From: an uncultured Clostridia bacterium
GTDB lineage: Bacteria; Bacillota; Clostridia; Oscillospirales; Ruminococcaceae
Length of the DNA: 21,062 bases
Assembly (NCBI GenBank): GCA_947625455.1
Contig: CANQOJ010000014.1
Coordinates: forward strand, 1-21,062
Direction: 5' to 3'
A program made the position numbers and the translations under genes. Each line of letters opens with the position of its first letter. Position 1 is the first letter of the stretch. Under the pieces are notes generated by a model, which saw only the letters and a list, made by a program, of their open reading frames with translations, had not been told where the DNA came from and made no database searches. This document shows, piece after piece, positions 13,457 through 21,062 of the stretch.

Positions 13457-15099
13457 CAGCGGTGCCTCCTGCGAAGATATACGACAACCCCCGCCGCGAT
13501 TATCAGCAACGGTATAACGATGCACAAAACCACCGCAAGAATGTTCGCAGTATTTGCGTTCATCTCAAAATAAACCGCGCTGAACGACTTAGGCGATATT
13601 GAAATGCCCGTATTTCTTCCGCAGACGCTGTCGAAAACTTCAAGGAAGAAATCACGGTTGCCTGCGTTTGCATAGGACATAAGCGCGCTTCCCGCAAGGG
13701 TTTCTGAGCCTATTGCGCAAACTCTGCCTATGTTGTCGGAGGATTTTTTTGTTGACATAACAACGTCGTTGTAAGTTCCCGTTTCTGCTGACGAAAGGTC
13801 AAATTCTTCATCTTCGCCTAAACTTAACGGGTACAAAAATGCGTTGTCGTATGTTTTCATCAAAACGTCAAGCTGATTTGAACTGCCCTGAAGAGTATAT
13901 ACGGGGCGCAGGTCTGAACCAAGAAAAATGCCTTTATCATATGACTTAGCCGTAAACTCCGTATCCTCAACCTGCTGTAAATGAATATAATACGTCTGGG
14001 TATTAAGAAGATATTCGGGATTTGTGTGACCTATGACCGAATATCCCGCCGACAATCCCCAGTCGTTTAGAAATCCCTCTAAATTCGGAGTTTCGGGTTG
14101 GTCTGACGAGGCGAAGTAAAACACGCTTTTGCCAAGATTTCCGTCATTGTCGAGAAATTTGTCAAGCTTTGCGAGAATTTCCGCAGGATAATCATATCTT
14201 GGCGCGTACATAACCACAACGTCCGTATCTTCGGGAATATCATTAAGCAGAAGATTTACCGTTTCAATTTCATAGCCGTTCTTTTCAAGCAGGCTTTGAA
14301 GCGCTTTGCTGTCGGCTTCATTGTAACCGTCGGTGAAAACTATCTTTGCGGGATCGTCGTCCGATACATACAGCATTGCAGACACCGCTTCCTGCTCTAT
14401 AAGCGAATTTCCGATATAGCCGTAGTAGTAATAATAGTACAGCGCTTCTTCATCATCAAGCCCGAAATAATCTGCGGGCGTTATTACCCTGTATCTCCCC
14501 GAATTTGCGTTTTCAACGACCACATAATTCTCCGCAAGTTCTTCTTCCGAAAACTTCGCCGCGAAATCAGGATTTTGTTCAAGTTCAAGGTACTTAAGCG
14601 TTATATGTTCGCTTCTCGCGCTCAATTTTTTCAATATCTCGTTTACCTGCTTGAAATAATCTCCGCTGTCGGTAAACTGCTTTTCGGTGCTTGTGACGGT
14701 TATTGAAATATCGGTGTTCAGAAAATAATCCAGATAATTTTCGGTCTGCTTGTCAAGAGAATACAAACCCTCCGCCGTAAGGTCAGCCTTTAGTCCGTAC
14801 CTGTCCGACAATATCCCGACTATTATATTAAGCACAACAACCGCCGCAACAACCACCGCCGTAAACACAGCTGACATAACCTTGTGCCTTGTTCTCGGCT
14901 TTCGGGTTTTTCTGACGTTAGTTTTGGCTGTTTCGTTATCTTCTGTTATCTTATCCGTTGTTGCATTTTCAACTGTAGCATTATCCGCCGATAAATTATC
15001 GGCAGTTATTTTTTCTTCTGCTGCCTTGTCAGCTGTTGTGTTGACGGCATTTTCATTCACCGCGCTGTTTTGGGGAACATTCTTATTTTTTTTGCCCAT
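13456..15099 (-). CDS. GldG-like ABC-type auxiliary protein
   Basis: This is a 547-residue protein of the GldG/ABC_transp_aux (PF09822-like) type. A roughly 73-residue cytoplasmic N-terminal tail is rich in Asn, Thr, Ala, Asp and Glu and contains degenerate short repeats (ITADNLSADNATVENATTDK). It is followed by a basic patch (RKTRKPRTRHK), a membrane helix (about 76-97), the family-like YGLKADLTAEGLYSLDKQT, a large extracytoplasmic region, and a C-terminal helix (about 517-541) ending RRRHR. ATG 15099 is preceded by AGGGGG; an ATG 18 nt upstream lacks a site. The gene sits 10 nt after the ABC-2 permease gene. In Bacteroidetes GldA/F/G take part in gliding; here gliding is unlikely, and an ABC-driven envelope function is inferred. 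Confidence 0.9.
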   Translation of the reverse strand: MGKKNKNVPQNSAVNENAVNTTADKAAEEKITADNLSADNATVENATTDKITEDNETAKTNVRKTRKPRTRHKVMSAVFTAVVVAAVVVLNIIVGILSDRYGLKADLTAEGLYSLDKQTENYLDYFLNTDISITVTSTEKQFTDSGDYFKQVNEILKKLSARSEHITLKYLELEQNPDFAAKFSEEELAENYVVVENANSGRYRVITPADYFGLDDEEALYYYYYYGYIGNSLIEQEAVSAMLYVSDDDPAKIVFTDGYNEADSKALQSLLEKNGYEIETVNLLLNDIPEDTDVVVMYAPRYDYPAEILAKLDKFLDNDGNLGKSVFYFASSDQPETPNLEGFLNDWGLSAGYSVIGHTNPEYLLNTQTYYIHLQQVEDTEFTAKSYDKGIFLGSDLRPVYTLQGSSNQLDVLMKTYDNAFLYPLSLGEDEEFDLSSAETGTYNDVVMSTKKSSDNIGRVCAIGSETLAGSALMSYANAGNRDFFLEVFDSVCGRNTGISISPKSFSAVYFEMNANTANILAVVLCIVIPLLIIAAGVVVYLRRRHR

Positions 15100-15109
15100 A
15101 TTATCCCCC

Positions 15110-15829
15110 TTATGCATAACGGCGGCGCTCGATAACGCGTATTGTCAGAAACAGGAACAACGACGCGGCGCTTACAAAAAACACGGTATTTTTAAGGCTG
15201 AATATGCCTTGGGTAAACTCGTTGTACTTGTAGAAAACAGAGAGAGAGTTTATTATCCCCGCAAGCGTTTCATTTGAAACATATGAAGAAATGATATCGA
15301 AAAGGCAGACTGCGATATTGACGCCTATGCTGCCTATTGCGGCTATCATCTGACTTTCAGTAAGCGACGAGATGAAGATGCCTATTGCGATAAACAGCGC
15401 GCCCATAAGCACAAGTCCCGCATAATGCCCCCAGAACATTTCCCACTCAAACCGCTCGCCTGCTGACGCAACGGCAGCTGACAATGAACAGCCATAGATA
15501 ATCATAACAAGGCTTGAACATAAAAACACGAAAAATGCTCCCAGAAATTTTCCCATAACTATTCCGAAAAGGCTTACGGGGCTTGTGAGGGTAAGCTGGT
15601 CGGTTTTCTGGCGTTTGTCGTCGGCTATTGTCCGCATGGTCAGCACGGGAATTATTATCATATTCACAAAGAACATCATCTGGAAAACCCCGCCCATTGC
15701 CGAGCTTCCCGCAGAAAGGCAGTTAAGCCAAAGGAAAAGCCCCGAAAATCCCCAGAATACCGCGGTGAAAACATATCCTAAAGGGGTTGTGTAATATGCT
15801 CGTATCTCGCGTTTCATTATGGCAAGCAT
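15110..15829 (-). CDS. ABC-2 type permease (GldF-like)
   Basis: This is a 239-residue integral membrane protein with six hydrophobic segments. It opens MLAIMKREIRAYYTTPLGYVF, typical of ABC-2/GldF-like permeases, whose N terminus begins with a K-R-E-(I/L)-x-x-Y-F/Y pattern. It would form the transmembrane channel partner of the ATPase encoded immediately upstream. Its ATG overlaps the ATPase stop by one base (TAATG), with GAGG just upstream, so translation is coupled. The GldG-like gene follows 10 nt after its stop. The substrate is unknown. Confidence 0.92.
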   Translation of the reverse strand: MLAIMKREIRAYYTTPLGYVFTAVFWGFSGLFLWLNCLSAGSSAMGGVFQMMFFVNMIIIPVLTMRTIADDKRQKTDQLTLTSPVSLFGIVMGKFLGAFFVFLCSSLVMIIYGCSLSAAVASAGERFEWEMFWGHYAGLVLMGALFIAIGIFISSLTESQMIAAIGSIGVNIAVCLFDIISSYVSNETLAGIINSLSVFYKYNEFTQGIFSLKNTVFFVSAASLFLFLTIRVIERRRYA

Positions 15830-16782
15830 TATTCCTCACCCCCGTTTTCTCCGTAAAAATCGCCTGTTGTGAGTTTCAGGAAAATCTCTTCAAGCGTAAG
15901 TTCGGAACTTTTCATAAGCAGAATAGGGTAATTTCTCGCGGACATACGCTTGAAAATTTCTCTGCGTATATCGCATTTTGAAGAAATCTCGTATTCGGTT
16001 ATGCTTTTGTCAGCGGTTTTCCGCTCGTAAATGCTTTCAACATCAGAAATCGCCGTCAAAAGCTGTTTTACCTCCTTTAAAGGTCCGTCTATCTGAACAA
16101 TAATCTTATTTTCGTGGGCAAGGGAATGCGACAGATTTTCGGCTGTATCGTCAGCTATAAGATGTCCGTTGTTTATAACCGCGATTTTATCGCATACCGC
16201 CTGAACTTCGGGCAGAATGTGAGATGAAAGTATGACGGTGTGGTTTTTGCCGAGCTTTTTTATAAGCGTGCGTATCTCGATTATCTGCTTTGGATCAAGT
16301 CCTACTGTCGGTTCGTCAAGTATAAGTACTTTTGGATTTCCGACAAGCGCCTGCGCCAAACCTACGCGCTGACGGTAACCCTTTGAAAGATTGCGTATAA
16401 CGCGTTTTCTTACGTCGCTTATTCTCGACAAATCGCATATCTCCCCAAGATGTGAACGCTTCGGCAATTTGCATTTCTTCAAATCATAGACGAAATTCAG
16501 ATACTCGTCTACCGTCATATCGGGATAAAGCGGGGGGATTTCGGGAAGATAACCGATATTTTTCTTTGCCTCAACGGGATCTTCAAGAACATCCGTGCCG
16601 TTTATAAGTACTTGTCCGCTTGTTGCAGAAAGGAAACCGGTGATTATGTTCATTGTCGTGGATTTTCCCGCGCCGTTTGGTCCGAGGAAACCGAGTATCT
16701 CGCCGTTTTCGGCACTGAAGCTTATATTGTCAACGGCTTTGTTTGAGCCGTAATTCTTGCATAAATCTTTAACCTCTATCAT
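15829..16782 (-). CDS. ABC transporter ATP-binding protein (GldA-like)
   Basis: This is a 317-residue ATPase of the ABC-2/CcmA-like exporter class. It shows Walker A GPNGAGKST (34-42), the Q-loop region IGYLPE, the signature variant LSKGYRQRVGLA (Ser-Lys-Gly in place of Ser-Gly-Gly, common in this class), Walker B VLILDEP, the D-loop GLDP and the switch His in LSSHIL. A C-terminal extension of about 100 residues (HENKIIVQIDG onwards) is typical of this group. GGAGG is 7 nt before ATG 16782. It is the first gene of a tightly packed operon with the permease, GldG-like and DUF4340 genes and probably the 92-residue gene. Confidence 0.95.
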   Translation of the reverse strand: MIEVKDLCKNYGSNKAVDNISFSAENGEILGFLGPNGAGKSTTMNIITGFLSATSGQVLINGTDVLEDPVEAKKNIGYLPEIPPLYPDMTVDEYLNFVYDLKKCKLPKRSHLGEICDLSRISDVRKRVIRNLSKGYRQRVGLAQALVGNPKVLILDEPTVGLDPKQIIEIRTLIKKLGKNHTVILSSHILPEVQAVCDKIAVINNGHLIADDTAENLSHSLAHENKIIVQIDGPLKEVKQLLTAISDVESIYERKTADKSITEYEISSKCDIRREIFKRMSARNYPILLMKSSELTLEEIFLKLTTGDFYGENGGEE

Positions 16783-16826
16783 TAGGTCCTCCGATGTTTT
16801 TGTATGTTGCTGACATTATTATTGTA

Positions 16827-16832
16827 ATTATA
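16827..16832 (-). promoter_or_regulatory. Possible -10 box of the GldA-like operon
   Basis: A perfect TATAAT lies 44 nt upstream of the ATPase start, but the matching -35 region (about 16850-16855) is poor. It may be a weak or activator-dependent promoter. No terminator is obvious between ribF and this operon, so read-through is also possible. Confidence 0.4.
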
Positions 16833-16864
16833 TCAGGTGAAAAATATGTGAGCCTTTTATGAAA

Positions 16865-17752
16865 TCAGAGAGTATTTTTTACATCACGCGCAATTTGTTC
16901 CTTTAATGCCCTCAAATCGGCAAATTTCTTTTCCTCGCGCAAAAATCCGCACAGCGACACAGCTATGTTCTTTCCGTAAAGGTCGCCGCTGAAATTCAGT
17001 ATATGCGTTTCCATTATTATCTCGTCATTTTTCCCGACGGTAGGACGTATGCCGATATTTGTAATTCCCCTCAGATTCTTCCCGTCAACCTGTACAAAAC
17101 TCTTATACACCCCAAAGCGCGGAATTACATTTGTGGAGGGGATTATCTGGTTTATGGTCGGGAATGACAACGTGCGCCCTATCTCGTTTCCGTGAATAAC
17201 GGGCAGTTTAAAGCTTAATTCATAGCCAAGAAGCCTGTTTGCCTGTTCAATATTGCCGTCTCTGATAAGTTCGCGTATGCGGGTTGAACTTATCGGTTCA
17301 CCGTCTAAACAGACGTCCTCGGCAATATATGCCGTAAATCCGTATTTTTCCGAAAGTTCGCAAAGCTTTTTAGGATCGCCCTTGCCGCCCTTTCCAAAAC
17401 GAAAGCTTTCTCCGCAGCAGGTAAAGCCGACATTCAGCCTTTTGACAAGTATCTCGCTTACAAACTCCTCGCAGCTAAGTCCGCACACCTCCGCATAATC
17501 CGGCGCATAGAGATACTCAACCCCCATTTTTTCAAGCATTTCGCGCTTGTTTTCAAATGAGATTATGTCCTCCTGCTTTGCGAATTTCGGAAGCGTTGTG
17601 TCGCAGTTAAACGTAAAAACGGCGGGTTTAAGCCCTTTCTGCGACAATGCTTTTCCTATCACATAGACGTGACCTTGATGCAGTCCGTCAAAATATCCCA
17701 GCGCAATTGCGGTTTTCTCCACCGTCAAAGCGTTGTATGTTATATCTATCAA
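16865..17752 (-). CDS. ribF: Bifunctional riboflavin kinase / FAD synthetase
   Basis: RibF phosphorylates riboflavin to FMN and adenylates FMN to FAD. The 295-residue protein has the N-terminal nucleotidyltransferase motif GYFDGLHQGH (19-28) and the second motif SSTRIRELI (155-163). The C-terminal riboflavin kinase domain follows, with GRTLSFPTIN (192-201) and ETHILNFSGDLYG (248-260), which contains the catalytic Glu. The start appears to be TTG (17750-17752), with AGGTGA 7 nt upstream; no ATG would preserve the conserved N terminus. It follows truB by 30 nt, the order usual in Firmicutes. It is the last gene of the infB operon. Confidence 0.96.
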   Translation of the reverse strand: MIDITYNALTVEKTAIALGYFDGLHQGHVYVIGKALSQKGLKPAVFTFNCDTTLPKFAKQEDIISFENKREMLEKMGVEYLYAPDYAEVCGLSCEEFVSEILVKRLNVGFTCCGESFRFGKGGKGDPKKLCELSEKYGFTAYIAEDVCLDGEPISSTRIRELIRDGNIEQANRLLGYELSFKLPVIHGNEIGRTLSFPTINQIIPSTNVIPRFGVYKSFVQVDGKNLRGITNIGIRPTVGKNDEIIMETHILNFSGDLYGKNIAVSLCGFLREEKKFADLRALKEQIARDVKNTL

Positions 17753-17782
17753 ACTATTTCACCTGTTTATTGTTATTGCCTC

Positions 17783-18682
17783 TCAATGTTCAAAGTGTTT
17801 CACCGAAACAAGCTCGCCCTGCTCGTTTATTTTTCCCACGCCGAGCAAAAACGGGGAATTATCTTCATATATCGTCAGATATTCTCCTATGGGAATACCC
17901 GTCTTACTGACGTTTGTGCCTTTAAGCCGTGACGCGTCAAGTCTTGCGCCGTTTAAGTAAAGCCTTTTCTGCGTATCGTCAAGAACTATCGGAAAATATC
18001 CCGAAAGCACGTTGTCGACTGACCATAATACAAGTTCATCAACGGGCTTTGTTTTTATATCCTCAACCGTCACGCACTGCGACAGCGTAAACCCGCAGCT
18101 TTTCGTCCTGACAAGGCTTGTCATAACCGCGCTTTCTCCGAGCGCTTTTCCTATGTCATCTACAAGCGAGCGAATGTAAGTACCCGCAGAGCAGTCAACT
18201 TCGATTATCCCGTCTCTGCCGTCAAATTCGATAAGTTCTATGCGCGTTATCATTATTTTGCGAGGTTTGCGCTCGGTTTCAATTCCCTTTCTTGCAAGGT
18301 CGCAGAGTTTCTGACCGTTTACCTTTAATGCCGAGTACATAGGCGGTATCTGCTCGATGTCTCCCATAAAACCGCCTAAAACGTTCTCTAATTCCTCACG
18401 GCTGACGGCAACATCTTTCTGCTCTGTGCAGTTTCCCCAGATGTCGAGCGTATCCGAGCTTAACCCAAGACGAAATCCCGCGCGGTAGCTTTTAGACTTG
18501 TCGTACACTAAATCTATGGCTTTCGCCGCATTTCCGATAAAGACAGGCAGAACGCCCGTTGCCATAGGATCAAGCGTGCCGCCGTGTCCGACTTTTTTAA
18601 TGCCGAACTTTTTCCTCACCACCGCCACCACGTCAAATGACGTAAAATGCTGCGGTTTATTTACGGCGATAATTCCGTTCAT
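17783..18682 (-). CDS. truB: tRNA pseudouridine(55) synthase
   Basis: TruB converts uridine 55 in the T-loop of tRNAs to pseudouridine. The 299-residue protein begins MNGIIAVNKPQHFTSFDVV, carries the catalytic Asp38 in GHGGTLDPMATGVLP, and has the conserved YSALKVNGQKLCDLAR and GTYIRSLVDDIG blocks and a C-terminal PUA-like region. ATG 18682 overlaps the nrnA stop codon (ATGA), indicating coupled translation. An in-frame TTG 21 nt upstream lies inside nrnA and adds residues that do not belong to the family. Confidence 0.96.
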   Translation of the reverse strand: MNGIIAVNKPQHFTSFDVVAVVRKKFGIKKVGHGGTLDPMATGVLPVFIGNAAKAIDLVYDKSKSYRAGFRLGLSSDTLDIWGNCTEQKDVAVSREELENVLGGFMGDIEQIPPMYSALKVNGQKLCDLARKGIETERKPRKIMITRIELIEFDGRDGIIEVDCSAGTYIRSLVDDIGKALGESAVMTSLVRTKSCGFTLSQCVTVEDIKTKPVDELVLWSVDNVLSGYFPIVLDDTQKRLYLNGARLDASRLKGTNVSKTGIPIGEYLTIYEDNSPFLLGVGKINEQGELVSVKHFEH

Positions 18683-19644
18683 ATAATGCCCGCTTCCCTG
18701 CAAGCCTTCTCGCTTGCCTCGACAACTTTTTTGGCTATGTCCTCAATTGTTCCCGCATAAAACGAACAGCCCGACGCTCTTTCATGTCCTCCGCCGCCGA
18801 ATTTCTGCGCGATTTTAGAGCAGTCAATCCTTTCAGTCGACCGGATTGAAACCTTGAACACGTCCTTTTTCTTTTCCTTTATGCAAATCCCCACGTCAAC
18901 GCCCTGTATCTGCCTGGGCATACTTGCAAGCGCGCCTATATCGTCGCTGTCTATTCCCTCAATTCCACTTATCATTGAGTACGGTGCGAAAATGACTGCG
19001 ATATGACCGTTGGCATAATACCTTATGGATTCGAGAGCGAGATGTTCAAGCTTTATACGCCCTTGAGTTTTCATATCGAACATTGTGTAGTTGATATGCA
19101 TAAAGTCCGCGCCGAGTTCTATCATTTCAGCCGCAATCCTGTGCGTCCTGGGCGTTGTGTTGCTGAATTTGAAACAACCCGTGTCGGTCGCCATTCCCGT
19201 GTACAGTGAATTTGCGATAGCCTTGTCAATCGGCACTCCGAGTTCTTTTATGACATAGTATATTATCTCGCAGGCCGCGCCGCTTTCGGGTTCAAGCAAA
19301 GTCCTTTCGGCATACTCAACATTTGAAACATGATGGTCAATGCAAAGTTTTGCCGTATCGCCGACATTTTTCATATCCCCAAGCAGTTTTGTATCCGCAA
19401 CATCAACGCACACAACAGTCTTAGGTTCAAAATCCTGCTTTTCAAATGCCTCAAAGAGATAATCAAACTTATGCGGTATCTCGTCGGGGCAGACAGCTTT
19501 TGCGTTTTTTCCGAGCCTTTGCAGCGCACCGCACAGCGCAGTCCCGCAGCCTAACGTATCGCCGTCGGGACTTGTATGCATCAAGATAAGATAATCATTG
19601 TTTTCGCGGAGAAATTCCGCCGCTTCTTTTACGTCAATCTTCAT
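18679..19644 (-). CDS. nrnA: DHH/DHHA1 phosphoesterase, NrnA-type (nanoRNase / pAp phosphatase)
   Basis: NrnA-type enzymes degrade short oligoribonucleotides and dephosphorylate 3'-phosphoadenosine-5'-phosphate. The 321 residues show the metal-binding set of the DHH family: HTSPDGDT (His23, Asp27, Asp29), Asp81 (CVDVAD), DHH (103-105) and TDTG (153-156). The C-terminal DHHA1 substrate-binding motif is GGGGHERASG (283-292). ATG 19644 lies inside the end of rbfA and is served by AAGGG 7 nt upstream; the GTG three codons earlier is too close to that site. Placement between rbfA and truB is typical of Firmicutes. Confidence 0.93.
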   Translation of the reverse strand: MKIDVKEAAEFLRENNDYLILMHTSPDGDTLGCGTALCGALQRLGKNAKAVCPDEIPHKFDYLFEAFEKQDFEPKTVVCVDVADTKLLGDMKNVGDTAKLCIDHHVSNVEYAERTLLEPESGAACEIIYYVIKELGVPIDKAIANSLYTGMATDTGCFKFSNTTPRTHRIAAEMIELGADFMHINYTMFDMKTQGRIKLEHLALESIRYYANGHIAVIFAPYSMISGIEGIDSDDIGALASMPRQIQGVDVGICIKEKKKDVFKVSIRSTERIDCSKIAQKFGGGGHERASGCSFYAGTIEDIAKKVVEASEKACREAGII

Positions 19645-20002
19645 CGCTTTCACCCTTATCCTTTGAAAATCCTGAGATTATCTTGTCAATATGCTCTGCG
19701 TAATCAAGCGAATTATCCGGCAGGAAAATAAGCTCCGGCATTTTGCGCATGCGTATTCTTGCGGCAATCATCTTCTTGAAATAACCGCTCGCGGCTTTCA
19801 TTCCCTCAACGGCTTTCGCGGTGCGCTCCTCGCCGCCCATGCACGAAACCCATACCTTGCAGTATGAAAAATCGTTAGACAGCTCGGTGCGCGTAATCGT
19901 GACAAAGCTTTCGGAAACTCTTGTGTCTTTAACTCCCGCAACAGCCGCCGACAACTCTCTCAAAATATCCTCGTTTATGCGTTTAATATTAAAATTAGGC
20001 AT
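19634..20002 (-). CDS. rbfA: 30S ribosome-binding factor A
   Basis: RbfA binds the 30S subunit late in assembly and helps 16S rRNA 5'-end maturation. The 122-residue product has the KH-like fold pattern: INEDILRELSAAV, a VSESFVTITRTELSNDFSYCKVWVS strand region with the family's Asp before the KVWVS strand, and RIRMRKMPELIFLPDNSLDYAEHIDKII near the end, matching R-x-x-P-x-L-x-F-x-x-D-x-S. AAAGGA (20011-20016) is 8 nt before ATG 20002. It lies 23 nt after infB, its normal partner, and overlaps nrnA by 11 nt. Confidence 0.95.
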   Translation of the reverse strand: MPNFNIKRINEDILRELSAAVAGVKDTRVSESFVTITRTELSNDFSYCKVWVSCMGGEERTAKAVEGMKAASGYFKKMIAARIRMRKMPELIFLPDNSLDYAEHIDKIISGFSKDKGESDED

Positions 20003-20025
20003 AAATTCATTCCTTTACTGACAAA

Positions 20026-21062
20026 TTATTCTCTGTACTCCTCCATTACATACGCTTCGAAAATATCTCCCTCTTTTATATCCGTAAATTTTTCAAGGCT
20101 TATTCCGCATTCAAATCCCGACGTTACTTCTTTTACAGCGTCCTTAAAGCGCTGAAGTCCCGCTATCTTGTCGTCGCCGACAATAATTCCGTCGCGGACA
20201 ATGCGTATCTGCGCGTTTCTTGAAATCTTGCCGTCAAGGACATACGAGCCTGCGACAGTGCCTACGCTGCTGATTTTATAAACCTGGCGCACTTCAGCCT
20301 TTCCGAGAGCGACTTCGCGTACCTTGGGCGCCAACATGCCTTTCATAGCGGCGGTTATATCCTCTATTGCGTCATAAATAACCCTGTAAAGCCGTATCTC
20401 AACGCCGTTTTGCTTTGCAATTTCTTCTGCGGCGGAATTTGGTCTTACATTGAAGCCTACGATTACCGCGCCGCTTGCGTCTGCAAGTTTTACGTCGCTT
20501 TCATTTACCGCGCCGACGCCGCCGTGAATTACGCGGACATTGACCTCGTCGCTCGAAATTTTCTCAAGCGACTGTTTAACCGCTTCTACCGAGCCTTGAA
20601 CATCAGCTTTTACTATGATAGGCAATTCCTTTATATCGCCCTGTTCAATAGAGCTGAACAGATTGTCGAGAGTTACTTTCTTATATGACGAGAACTGTTC
20701 TTCCTTGGCTTCAGTCTTGCGCTTTTCAACAAGCTCTCTCGCAAGCTTTTCGTCCTCTACCGCCGCAAACGTATCGCCTGCTGACGGTACTTCCGACAAG
20801 CCCATAATCTCAACGGGAATTGACGGTCCTGCTTCGCTTACGCTCTTGCCCGTGTCGTCGCGCATAACGCGCACTCTGCCCACCGACATTCCCGCGATGA
20901 TTATATCGCCCGTATGGAGCGTGCCGTTTTGTACAAGCAGCGTTGCGATAGGACCTCTGGACTTGTCAAGACGCGCTTCAATAACCGCTCCTTTAGCAAG
21001 TCTGTCGGGGTTTTCGACATTCACCAGCCCCCGAACGAGATAATGAAGTCGGGGAAAGACAC
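20026..21062 (-). CDS. infB: Translation initiation factor IF-2, C-terminal part
   Basis: IF-2 is the GTPase that brings initiator tRNA to the 30S subunit and promotes subunit joining. Only the C-terminal portion lies in the window; the gene runs off the right edge without a start. Visible are the domain II barrel (NPDRLAKGAVIEARLDKSRGP, LLVQNGTLHTGD), the domain III region (LPIIVKADVQGSVEAVKQSL, VGAVNESDV, GFNVRP) and the C-terminal fMet-tRNA-binding domain (VRQVYKISSVGTVAGSYVLDGKI, FECGISLEKFTDIKEGD). The frame stays open to the edge, but the last 13 or so codons there do not resemble IF-2. Downstream genes rbfA, nrnA, truB and ribF are closely spaced, forming one operon. Confidence 0.95.
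   Translation of the reverse strand, partial: VFPRLHYLVRGLVNVENPDRLAKGAVIEARLDKSRGPIATLLVQNGTLHTGDIIIAGMSVGRVRVMRDDTGKSVSEAGPSIPVEIMGLSEVPSAGDTFAAVEDEKLARELVEKRKTEAKEEQFSSYKKVTLDNLFSSIEQGDIKELPIIVKADVQGSVEAVKQSLEKISSDEVNVRVIHGGVGAVNESDVKLADASGAVIVGFNVRPNSAAEEIAKQNGVEIRLYRVIYDAIEDITAAMKGMLAPKVREVALGKAEVRQVYKISSVGTVAGSYVLDGKISRNAQIRIVRDGIIVGDDKIAGLQRFKDAVKEVTSGFECGISLEKFTDIKEGDIFEAYVMEEYRE

Noticed and set aside
14296..15277. Plus-strand open frames across the GldG-like gene
   Set aside because: They mirror the low-complexity and hydrophobic coding of the minus-strand gene and have no start signals.
20410..21043. Plus-strand open frames opposite infB and several other genes
   Set aside because: They lie antisense to strongly conserved proteins, lack ribosome binding sites, and encode nothing recognisable.
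1..21062. CRISPR array, tRNA, rRNA or prophage
   Set aside because: No regularly spaced repeats, cloverleaf sequences, rRNA signatures or phage genes were seen on either strand; the two-copy element is not array-like.

Overview
The window looks like a chromosomal segment of an anaerobic Clostridia-type Firmicute, probably of the Ruminococcaceae/Oscillospiraceae kind. The clues are strong AGGAGG-like ribosome binding sites, TTGACA/TATAAT-type promoters, a lysine riboswitch on asd-dapA-dapB, the infB-rbfA-nrnA-truB-ribF gene order, a TM1266-type [FeFe]-hydrogenase-associated small protein, and a GldA/GldF/GldG-like ABC cluster with a DUF4340 protein. No rRNA, tRNA, CRISPR array, transposase or phage gene was found. 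The taxonomic assignment is inference.

Left region (1-3600): a TspO/MBR membrane protein on the plus strand converges with a minus-strand operon. That operon encodes a TM1266-like regulator, a lipoprotein substrate-binding protein, a permease and an ATPase. It starts from a near-perfect promoter that overlaps a palindrome. It then has a leader of about 190 nt ending in a strong intrinsic terminator just before the first gene. An upstream 9-nt segment is exactly complementary to the terminator's 5' arm, so this looks like an attenuator or riboswitch of a class I do not recognise. It is the most interesting unexplained signal in the window.

Middle left (3593-8176): a lysine-biosynthesis operon on the minus strand, in the order asd, dapA, dapB, a stand-alone tandem ACT protein, and an MscS-type channel. 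The last three genes overlap by 1-4 nt. The operon is headed by a lysine (L-box) riboswitch with its own promoter and terminator. A 94-bp repeat with terminal inverted repeats sits between dapA and dapB.

Middle (8218-11700), plus strand: queA from its own promoter; a 155-bp longer copy of the same repeat; an amidohydrolase gene broken by an apparent 1-nt deletion; and an AI-2E-family membrane protein. The last has a consensus promoter inside the broken gene's 3' end and an intrinsic terminator behind it.

Right (11693-16832), minus strand: an ABC ATPase, an ABC-2 permease, a GldG-like protein, a DUF4340 protein and a 92-residue protein of unknown function form one tight operon, probably a single envelope-associated ABC machine. 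Far right (16865-21062), minus strand: the translation/RNA operon infB (partial, cut by the window edge), rbfA, nrnA, truB and ribF.
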